Source of the DNA: Numida meleagris
Taxonomy: Eukaryota > Chordata > Aves > Galliformes > Numididae
DNA length: 64,000 bases
Direction: 5' to 3'
NCBI RefSeq assembly: GCF_002078875.1
Contig: NC_034438.1
Span: 23,139,030-23,203,029, forward strand
In this document: positions 23,790 through 35,700 of the stretch, piece by piece
Layout: each line of letters begins with the position of its first letter
Numbering within the stretch: the first letter of the stretch is position 1
Position numbers and translations under genes: made by a program
Notes under the pieces: generated by a model
What the model saw: the letters and a program-made list of their open reading frames with translations, nothing else
Told to the model about the DNA's origin: nothing
Database searches by the model: none

Positions 23790-26700
23790 CTAGGAATGTG
23801 TGAAAGCAGTGAAAAAGTAATGAATTTTCCATTTCTTGGTAGAGTAATAGCTAAGTCTCAAACACAAAGCAGAGCTGTGTGGTAGAGAAATCTTGCTTTT
23901 ATGTTTAGAAAGATCTGGAAGTGAGTCAGACTCCTTCTGCACAAGGTGCTAACAAATTTTGATTGCCCTGCTGTACACAGTTTGATTACACAGATTTCTC
24001 TTACTTAATAGTTTCACAGGGGTCTCTCAAAAGGTCTTTAACTTGTATAATACTCAGTTTCTAAAACAATGTATTTAAGTATGCAAAGAGGCTGTATTTT
24101 TAGTATTACATAGGGACATGGCTTGCAAAAGAAGCTGATGTCTCAATTTGTCTACAAGTTGGCACACTCACTGAAAGTGAATGTCCATGTTAAAAGAGCA
24201 GGAAACAAAGCCAAAGAAGTATTGCCACTGTGGCAATAACAATCTGAAAAGCTTTTCTCTACACCAATCTTTAGAAAGAATTTCTCTAACTTACATGCTT
24301 ATAAGAATTTATTAAGCTAAACTATTACTGAGCATAGTTCAAAATATCTTAATAGTGTAGCTATCTATCTGCTAGCATGATGACCAACAGCTCTGCATAA
24401 TAAGCAGAGATTATAACCATATGGCTTACAAACTCTTCAAACAATTCATCTTGCAATTTATAGTACAGCAAAAACCAAATCCTGAGTAACTTCCAATTAG
24501 CTGAGAATTAAAATTAGACCTCAACTTTAGATTCATATTCAATCGAGTCTTTAAATAGTTGATAAAGTTGTCAAATAGTATTATAAAGACATTTCTATCT
24601 ACACACAGCAGACAAACTGATGTTATAACTTTTTTCCTTCATTAGAAATCTGACTATTTCTCATCCGTAAAGATATATGATGTCATATCTGAGCATGCTG
24701 AGTATGCAGGCTTTCTGAAAGAATCCAGATGCATGTGGTAGAAAAACTTTAAAAAAATAACCTGTTCTACCATGCATTTTTCTTGATTCTTTCTGCTGTG
24801 TCTGAGTATTTATGGAGAAAAGAAATAACAAGAGGTTGACATCTCTAGGCTATGCTTAAAAATTCTGACTTAATGTATGAGAGACAGAAGAGTCTGGGTA
24901 TGTGAAAAATCATTAAACATAGGAGTAAGGTAGAATTATTAGAACTACTAGCATATCAGCAGCAGAATTTTTACATTTAATCAAAAGCAACCTTGAAAAC
25001 TTAATTGTATGCTATTATCTAAGCTTAGGAATTCTGTACAGAAATTCGTAAAAACTAACAAAGAGAAAATAAAGCATCTTTGATCATTTATGCTATGCCA
25101 TCATTAATTGACAATAACAAGTTAACATTATTAAAATAAGAAAAATAAAAATGCCAAGCATCTCCACCTTCTATTGACTGGACTGATGAAGCAACACAGA
25201 TCAGACTATTACAACCTCATACCTACAGCTACAACCTTAGCGTCATGCATTTACCTTCCCAGTTAACTGTGGGCCTACCTCCCAACTTCTCTACTCAGAT
25301 AAGAATACTTTCCCATTTTACTTTGCAGAAAATAACTGCATCACAAAAACAGCTTTTCGTAACTCCATGACAGTTTAAGCAAAAAAGTATTACAGAAGCC
25401 GAGTTGTTAATATGTGCAGCAGACCTCCCAAGAATATCACATAATCCCCCCCTACTTTGTGACAGTGCACCACTCTCTCAAGCAGGAAAACAAAATTCAG
25501 GTCAAACACAGAAAGCAGAAAAGTAGAATAAACAGCTTACCTTTTTAAACATAACTAATGAGATAACAGCAGATGCTGTGAAAAGTGCAGCTATGATTAT
25601 CATCATAATGCCAACAGGAATACTCTTATTAAGACCAGTAAGAGATGAAATCCATCCACTGAAGAAAAAGAAAAAATCAAACCTTACTTGAACAGCACTG
25701 GAACCATTCAACCAAAGGCACCCACATCAGAAGGAAGCTAGATAAAACTCCTGGTTCTAGTCAACTTCAAGTATTTTTGAAAGGAATTTCAGAAAAATTA
25801 CCAATGAGAAAATTTCCAGATTGTAGCCAGTTTTTACAGTGCCATTTCTATTTTAACAATGCGTGTTGCAAAGCTGTAAGGAAAACCTCAGTACAAGATA
25901 ATTCTATAGCAGAGTCAAGAAGAAATTAGAAATTTGAGAGTAGCTTATCAATTTTCGTTACTTCTGGTCATAATATAATTTCAGACTAAATTAAAACTGC
26001 ATGACTTTATGAAGGAGAAAATGTCTCTTAAAAACACTTAAAACTTCTTTAAAAATAACACAAAAATATGCCATATGTACATCTTATATGTGGGAGGATG
26101 TATTTAGCTGTATCCACGCAGCGATGGTTTCTCAATTGGTGTCAATATGATAATTTATTAAAGTAGAAAGGTTTAACTAATAGATCAACTAATAGAAAAG
26201 TAAGATTAACTACTAGAAAAGATCACTGTCATTCTCTATTTTAAACATTTTTTTTTCAAACTAAACATCAACAGTGAAATACAATACCAAACCTTTAAAT
26301 CACAAAAAAGCAGGTGCCTTAAGAAAAATAAAACATCAAGATGGAAGATTCTTCCAATTAAGAGAGCAAAAAATTTCTGTAAACCTTCAAAATATTAAAA
26401 TTTTCCTCTACCTGTTTCACACTGTTCTGATATCCCCTATGCTCAACTGGACTCTACCACATATCCCCAAAATTTGAACTGTAAACAGCTTCTTCTGATG
26501 ATCTGACTACTTTTCATACCCATGCCACAAATATTCTTAGAAGCATATTCCACATACTGGGAAAGTGGTCCCTTATAAAATTATTTTTCTCATGTCAATC
26601 AAGGCATCTATGAAAAAGTAACACAATAAATCTGAGAGCAAAAAGTAATGAAACTGGATTTTTCATTACACTTCAGTTCTAAAGCAATATTGTTTTGGCT

Positions 26701-29700
26701 GTACAAATGTTTGCAGATTAGCTGCAAAATATCACTGATATAGAAAAATATCATTACGCAGACACTGTACTGCCAGTCATAGCACTCCATGCTACCAACT
26801 GGCTACTGCTTTTAGTTAGTTCTATTTTGCTGAGGATTTTTTGCAGGAATGGTAACTACAATTCCCAGTAACTTTTAAATGTAAAATTTAAGTATTATAA
26901 GCTCCTCACAATTCAGGTGGAAACAGAGATCTACTACTCCACCTGGACTCTCACAAGTCCATGGGGGCGGATGGGATCCGCACAAGGGTGCTGAGGGAGC
27001 TGGCTAACCCTAACCCTAAAATACTCTTATTTTTTCTGTTTTCTTCCTTATTCTAAACACGTAACATCTCCAGACAGCACTAAAATATAGGAGAAAGTAT
27101 AAAAGTAGTTCAGATTTGCTTACATCAAACAGCAAAATTTTGACCAGCCTAGTAACAGAAGTACCTCACACTCATGGGATATCTTTCACTTATGCTTTTC
27201 TCAGTGCCAAATGTAACAATTCTAGGGAAAACAACATATACATATATGTATTTAAAAACGTAGACTATATTGCAGGTGCTATATCAAATATGTTTGCCGT
27301 ACAGAGAGTACAATGCTACAGAAAACAGAATACTCACCAGTTTCCCCATCTTTGAAATCCAGCAGCTTGAAGTACATGTACAGCAAACTGACAGATATAT
27401 ACAAAGAAGAACACAAAGAACCTGAACGAACTGTCACTCCTGAAAGAGGGAAAAAATAATGTAATGTAGCCAGCAAATAAATGACTTTTGACAAACCACT
27501 GTACTATTAAAAAAAAAAAATCTGCATTTCCTAGATGAAAAGTGTTTTGAATTAGCGACGATGACTTCAAGTATTGGTAACTGTGATTTTTTTTGTGTTT
27601 CTTTACAAGTGTTTTCTTCTTCTTTAATACAGTATCTTTGCCTCCTCCATCTCTTCAAGAGGCGAGAATAACAGCAAGATGCTACTCCTTTGTGTTTTGT
27701 TCCGCACAAAGGAGGGCCTTAGACTGAACACAGAAGTTCTGCTACAGTGCTTGAAGAACAGAAGTCTGAAATTTACAGTTCTGGCAGTATTGCATGAAAA
27801 TCTTTTACTTGAAAAGGAAATAATCTAGTGTGGAATTATGGAAATATAATGCAGATCACAGTACTGAAGCAGCTGTTGTTTAAAAGTAAAACATACAAAA
27901 TATGCTTGCTGTTTAAATGAGTAAAATGTCAGCTTGACAAAGACTAAAGCATTAGCAGCCTGTCCAAAAAAATCCAAATACAAATGAACAGGTAAAACCT
28001 CAATGAAGACCTCAAAACTAGTGACAACATGAAACGCTTGCTCCCAAAGTTCCAAATAAACTAAAAGTGACTTAGTTAAATCACCAATTAAGAACATGGA
28101 ATCAGCTTTTGCCAGCAGTAACACTTCTTGCATAGGGAATTTTTTCATTACTATTGATTCAATCCTTTCAGTTCAGGAAGTACTGCCTTTAGTTGTTCAG
28201 CAGAAAACAAAAGTTGAAAATGCAATAAATAGTTTTCCAAACAACTAAGACAAGCTACAGTTTTACTAGATCTAAGACCCTAAAAGAGAATGTGACACTG
28301 AACTTCTCCGGCAAATCAGGAATAACAACTATTTGTAAAGCAACACTATGTCAGATTTATAACCAGTTAAAGCTACCACTTCTCTAACACTCTCAAGAAG
28401 ACCGGTTTCTATAAAAAGGAAAAAAACAGTTATTATTTACGTCACACATTCTGGTGTTACTGTCTGTTAGTAAAAAACAAGTTGACAGGAGAAAATATAA
28501 GTTAAACTACATAATTCTTCAAAGACATGTAGGCACAACAGCATCTCCTTGGTTATCAAAAAGAAACATGTAATTTAGCCTAAAGATTATGCTAAACTGC
28601 AATTTGTGGCTATCAATCTTTCTCTAAAAAATTAGTGTATTTAATCTGACAATATTCTGATTCAGTTCAATGTAAAAATCAATTCATAATATTTTTACAT
28701 TGAAAAAATGTAATTTTTCAATTGAAATTTTGATTTCAATTGAATAATCAAAATTTCGAATTTTCTCATGTTGACTGAAACATAGTTCAATTTTGCATGC
28801 AGACCAACCATTTTATTTTTAAACACTGATACATTTCAAGCTTGTGAAGCCTACCAAATATAGATTGGTAAAAGATGGGAAAAAATACTGGAGTTTGATT
28901 ACAAAATACTAGCTTTACTCAAGCTTCTCAGTTTACAACAACTGCAGGCATTTCAGTTAACTAGACAATCAAACATGAAGTGTAAGTTTCATTAGTTTCA
29001 CTAAGGAAGCCAAAAATTCAAGAACCTTTAACTGTAAATCTGCTCAGGTGCAAAGGAATAGAAATATAATGAGAATTTTGCTTAAAATTGTTACCAGGCC
29101 AATAGAAAAAAAGTTATTACTATGTCACTGCTAGAAACAGTAAATATTTTAAAGGATGTTCCGTGATACTCCTAACTACTGCTGCTTATATTTCAAATAC
29201 AGAAATTAAATTCATGGCAAACATACTACTTGTTTCTAATAAAATCATATTAAAGGGTCATCATGTTCACAAAAATTCTGGAATGTTAATGCATTTCAAG
29301 TGAGATATTTTAAAAATATATTAAAAGTCAAGACGAAGTTTTTACCTGAAGGCTCCATAAAGTGGTCTGTACCAGCAGACAAAAGAACAAGGAGTAAAAA
29401 GCAAGAACCAGAGGATACTCAATCCAAAATCAACACCTCGTGTAGCATCAACATAAAACCAGGCCAAACATCCAAAGATATTAAGAAACAGTGTCACTGT
29501 ATGGACTGTAGAAGCACAAGTAAAAAAAAGTCTTAATTAAATTATGTTTATATAAGAAAAGATTATAACTGTTAAAATAATACCGAAACAAAACATCTTT
29601 AAGCAAAACATAAACATGTTGAAAATAAAACAATATCCTCTCTGCAATAATCTAACTGATTTTTACATCGTTTTCTAACTATCAGGTAAAGCCAGTATTC

Positions 29701-32700
29701 CCAAGCAAAAGCACCGAACGGAAAAGGTCAGGTATTAACCTGGTGTATATCGTGAAGATAAAACACCTAAGACTAAAAGGATGAAAAAAGAGGTTTCTAC
29801 AGTTGCAGTAATGGATGATTCCTCCACTATGGCTACTGAATATGGACATTCACACTTTATTAATAGGCTATTTACTTTCACTTACAATCAGGCAAGTAAA
29901 TAAATGCAGACTATCAGCCTTATAATTACAATATATTTCCACTGTTTTTATACATATATTTTTTAAAGAAAATGTTCTAAGTGATGCAAAATGTATTAAA
30001 AATTAGCATTAGACATGCTCTAATTTGAAAGGAATTTTCAACATATAATCTAAAAATAAAATACATAAAATATATTTTTTACCAAACACTATCTGTCCTT
30101 ACATGTACTAGAGCAAAATACCCTACTTTGAAAATACACTTATCCATAAAGCAAAATCATGTTACCAGTTAACTATTTCAACTAAAGGAAATGCATTGGC
30201 ATTTTGACAGTTATTTCAAAAACACTTCACTTTTGGAACAAAATACACAGCAGTAGTAAGAAATATTATATTATGAAAATATTTTCATAATATCTAATTA
30301 CAAAGCACTTTCATAATTATCTGGCATATAAATTATTTCTTCCAGATACTTAAAAGATATAAATGAATTTCTGTCTCTGTTCAGCAACACGCAGTGATTC
30401 AGGAGTGATTCTGCTAGTAAACTAGGATAGCATGCAGTAGTTTTATAATTAAGAGTACACAAATAATCAGTGCTGCAAGAAACTGCTTAAATTCAGAGAG
30501 ACATTTTAGTCATTCTACTGGAAGGTAAGTTCAACAGAGGAACTGGTAAGTTTGTAAAGATTCTGAAAAAAGACTTCAAAGCTTTTTGCTTCATTCCCTC
30601 TCAGTTAGTACTTTAAGTAAGCTTTAAACCAACTTACTGGAAAAAAAAAAAAGGATAATCAAAACACCTACATCACTGCATCAAAACTAAAGGAACTCAA
30701 AACATTTCCCTCAGAAAAATCCTTCTTTCAGAGTCACCAAAACCAGAAAACATCATACTTTTAAATAGTGTTTAATGCATTTACATATCTTAGCACTGTT
30801 CTAAAAGGTTAGCAAAGCAACTCATGTCAGAATTCTGGTGTGTATTCATCATGAAGTACAACAAACGATACAAGTTCTTACTATCATAAATATGAGAAGA
30901 TTTATGAGAGGATACTGTTTTTCTTTTATCTAGTTAATACTAGAAAACAGGAAGATCTCCTTTATTACCGAAAGCATTTGTTACTAGCGGCCTTTGTTCT
31001 GAGAACTAATGCCTTCACACAAACACTGTATGAGTAGGCTGGTGTTTCCAGATTCAGTGTAACAGTTCTAAAAATATTCAGTTCTAAAAATATTCTACCT
31101 CTTCAAAGACAACTGTGAGGGCTGAAATTACTTCAGCCTTTGTTAGAACTCTGCACTCATCCAATGACCGTGACAATGAAGTCCTCATTGGGATACATGG
31201 CAAAAGAATGTGCTTTTTCCCTTAGGAATGAGCTGGGCTGTCACCATTTAACAGAACGACTTGACTGGAGCAAGGTGTCTATGGAGAAATGTGAAGCCAC
31301 AAGTTAACTTAAAATTTAGCTTAAGACTTCTGTTCCTTGCTTGCTGTGCTCCTTCTGGAAAGGGGTGGGGGACATCTGCACACAGCTTAAAAATGACAAA
31401 TATTTGCCATAGGAAAGAAACGGGCTTAGATCTGCACAAGCATAATTCACTATCCACTCAATTCACCCAAAAAGAAGTTTAGAAAAAAAAAGAATGCCTC
31501 TGAATACACAGTCCACTGGCCAACCAATATAACTCATGGTTGCTCTTCTTGAATGGGCTTATGACTAAAACAGTCACCACACACCACCACCACCAAAAAA
31601 AACATGAGTGGATAACACCAAGCTATTGCAAAAAAAGTAAGAATTGTTAATTGCATGCAGGAGCATGAGCATATAGCACCAGAAGAATGAAGTTTTTTCC
31701 TTCTATACACAGTACATTAAGACTTCAGCTAAAATATTGGTCCCAGTTCACACTGTCCAATTCTAGATGCTACATAGTAAAAATACCCTAATTTGAAGTG
31801 GACCAAATAGCAAATCTGTAGGATACCAACAAAACAATCAGAACTCTAGAAAACATAACCTACAAAGAACGGTTGAGTGAACTACACTAGTTTACTGGAA
31901 AGAAAATAACTAAAGGGGATAAACGTGTCATTTGTAACAGTAGATGGTACAAGAAGGACCAATAACAGCATTGGAGAATTAAATTATATACTTGGAAACA
32001 TCTTCTAATGATAAAGACAGCAACTAGAGCAGGCTTGGAAGGAGTTTATGAATTGCCCATACTTAGAGGTTATCAGGAAATGCCAAAACAAACATCCACA
32101 CAGATGAATACACACTACTGATTGTATCCTCAGATAGCAGAATGGATGAGACAAAAGAACCCTAAATGGAAAAATATCATAAAAGCTGACACCTTAGAGT
32201 ATATTTCCACCATCATCTGTAGTTTAAGTCATCTGCCTTTGAAAATCTTGTCATAGAAAAAGCTCAAAAAACACCAAGTAACAAAGCCAAATGCCATAAA
32301 AGCCTTCCATAAGATTAAAGAGCTCTTCAGTTTTTAACTTTAAATAAGAAATATTCCTTGAAAACTGGTACTGCTTTTTGCACGTGCTATTGGGCTGTGG
32401 GGAGAGTAACTGGAAAACAGCCTTCCAAGCCAAAAAAAGTTCAATGTCAGATAATGATCAAGAGACAGATATCTCACTTGTAGCAGCATTTAAAAACAGA
32501 TTTAAATACTAGTGCCCACTGCCACAGAGACAGGAAAACTACTATTTCATTTGCAAGTCACCAAAACAGCAGTGGTAGCAAAAAAGCCAGTACAGAAACA
32601 CACCACTGGCAGCTGACAGAAGCCATTACTAAGTAACTCCTGCAGTCCAAAAACAAGGAGGAGCACACACTGAAAAGACAAAAAAGGCAGCTCTTTCCAA

Positions 32701-35700
32701 GAAGAAAAAAAAAAGCTGTGCAAAATAAAAAACCACATCAAGAAATCAGATGACTCTGACTTCTGGTGGAAGCAGAGAAAATATGGATGAATTCACAGGA
32801 ATAAGGACACAAGCAGATTTGTATTCTCACAAGGGCCTGGAGCATTTCCCTTATGAGAAAAGGCTGAGCAACCTTGGGTCTGTTCAGCCTTGAGAAAAGA
32901 AGGCTCAGAGGGGATCTGATTAATGTCTATAAATATCTAAGGTGTGGGAAGCAAAGGGACAAGGCCGGACTCTTTCCAGCAGTGCATGGCAATAGAACGG
33001 GAAACGGCCACAAACTGAAGCATAGGAAGCTCCGCACAAATGTGTGTAAGAACTTCTTCACAGTGAGGGTGACGGAGCACTGGAACAGGCTGCCCAGGGA
33101 GGTTGTGGAGTCTCCTTCTATGGAGACGTTCAAGACCCGCCTGGACGCCTACCTGTGCAACCTGCTGCAGGGAGCCTGCTTTGCAGGGGGTTGAACTCAA
33201 TGATCTCTAGAGATCCCTTCCAGCCCCTACAATTCTGGGATTCTGTGAGATAAGGTATGTATAGATCTGAAACAGGTAAAAAAAAAGTTTCTTCAGATAC
33301 ACAAAGGCCAAGAAAAAAGTATTAAAATTGGCACTAACCAAACCAACACAGGAACATGCACACAAAATGAGATGTTCTTAGGGGTGCAAAAAAAAAAAAA
33401 AAAGACAGGAAAACAAACCGACTTTACAAAGTGCACAGCAACCAGTACCAGATTTATCCAAATTCTATTATCTTTGCAGATCCCTGGGCCTTACAAGTCC
33501 TACGAAGTTCTGAAAGAGGAAGAATAGGAAGTACAATAGCAAGCAGAAACAAGTTGGTTTGCTATGGTAATGAATGCCTCCACTGAGGAAAAGTAGCTAC
33601 CTAAACAAAGTATGACCTAAACTACGTAGGTATGGAGGGAAAGAAGTCACAAGGACTGACTCAACAGTCAGCCCTAAAGCATGGAGTTCTGTACTCAGCC
33701 ATCTCTTTCTAGCCTCAAATTGATGATCTATCTTTATTATGCTTATTTCCCTCCTTCCTTAGTAATCCTTAAGTCAGAGAATATGAGATCTAAAGAAAGA
33801 GGAAGAGGACTCAAAAATCTCAGTTTAATTCAAAGAAAATCAGTAATCTTATTACAAGTGCAGAACTCAAATATATTTTGCAATATTATAGTATCACTGC
33901 TTTCTTTATGTATCGTAAGAAGGAGAAAAGAAAAACACTTCATATTCAAATTCTTACTGCCCAAGTGCTATATGTGTAAAACATACACCACTTCCAAAAC
34001 TCAATTCTGAAAGTGGCCGTAACTAGTATCTTAAAATTCTGGAGCCCTTAATCTTTCATTTGACATAAATGCCTGTCAGATTTTTGAGAATGACTAATCA
34101 TATACTCTATCTACAATGGACTTAAGTTAATGATTAATGACCCAGAAATGAAAATAGCAAGCAGTGGATGAGGTGGAATTGATTTAATTCTCACTACACA
34201 TTTTACGTGTTTCATATACATAATTCAATCATAATAACAGGATAACCAGATGTATGGGAACCCTTAGGTCACGGCCTGAACCAGTGATTTAGCACCTGGT
34301 GAAGGGGCACAGCCAGCCCTGGGAGCACAGGGGGAAGCAATTCACCTGAGCCACCAGAAGGGGGTGAATCAGAGCTCTACCCCTCCCTAACCTCATTTAA
34401 GGGCTGGCAGACGCAAAGGAAGGATCTCTACTCGATTGCCTCCTCTGGAGTGTTTGGTGAGCCCTGATCCTTGGAAAGGGGTAATATGACACTTGTACAT
34501 TTGGTTCATTCAGCATTTCTTCAAAACACATGACCTGAATGAGGGCAAAATTAACCCCACAAAGACTGTTTGAGCATAGTTGGTGTAAAAAGTGTAGGTG
34601 TACACTACACTACCCCATCTACAAGATGTGACTCCCATCTACAAGAAGGGTCGTAAGGAGGATCCGGAGAACTACAGGCCTGTCAGCCTGACCTCGGTGC
34701 CGGGGAAGGTTATGGAGCAGAATGGCCTGAGGGAGATCACGCGGCATTTGCAGGACAACCGGGGGATCAGGCCCAGCCAGCATGGGTTTGTGAAGGGCAG
34801 GTCCTGCTTGACCAACCTGATCTCCTTCTATGATCGAGTGACCCATCTGGTGGATGAGGCTGTTGATGTGGTCTACCTAGACTTCAGCAAAGCCTTTGAC
34901 ACTGTCTCCCACAGTATCCTCCTGGAGAAACTGGCAGCCCGTGGCTTGGACAGGTACACTCTTTGCTGGGTAAGGAGCTGGCTGGAGGGCCGGGCCCAGA
35001 GAGTGGTGGTGAATGGAGTTAAATCCAGCTGGCGACCGGTCACGAGTGGTGTTCCCCAGGGGTTGGTGCTGGGGCCTGTCCTCTTCAGTATCTTTATTGG
35101 TGACCTGGATGAGGGCATTGAGAGCACCCTCAGTAAGTTTGCAGACGACACCAAGCTGGCAGGAAGTGTTGATCTGCCTGGGGGTAGAGAGGCCCTACAG
35201 AGAGATCTGGACAGGCTGGATCTCTGGGCTGAAGCCAACGGGATGAGGTTCAACAAGACCAAGTGCCGGGTCCTGCACTTCCGCCGCAACAACCCCAGGC
35301 AGCGCTACAGGCTTGGGGCAGAGTGGCTGGAAAGTTGTGTGGACAAAACAGACCTAGGGGTATTGGTCGACGCTCGGCTGAGCATGAGCCAGCAGTGTGC
35401 CCAGGTGGCCAAGAAGGCCAATGGCATCCTGGCTTGTATCAGAAATAGTGTTGCCAGTAGGAGTAGGGAAGTCATTGTCCTTCTGTACTCAGCCCTGGTG
35501 AGGCCCCACCTTGAGTACTGTGTCCAGTTTTGGGCCCCTCACTGCAAGAAAGACATGGAGACCCTGGAGCATGTTCAGAGGAGGGCAACGAAGCTGGTGA
35601 GGGGTCTGGAGCACAGGCCTTATGAGGAGCGGCTGAGGGAGCTGGGATTGTTCAGTCTGGAGAAGAGGAGGCTCAGGGGAGACCTCATCGCTCTCTGTAA

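Larger units (their letters stand above)
25659..27337 (-). other. SCAMP1: SCAMP1 intron 7
   Basis: A GT-AG intron of 1679 bases. It is mostly AT-rich and contains a CR1 internal scrap at 26940-27004 abutting a telomere-like run at 27004-27019. Confidence 0.9.
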
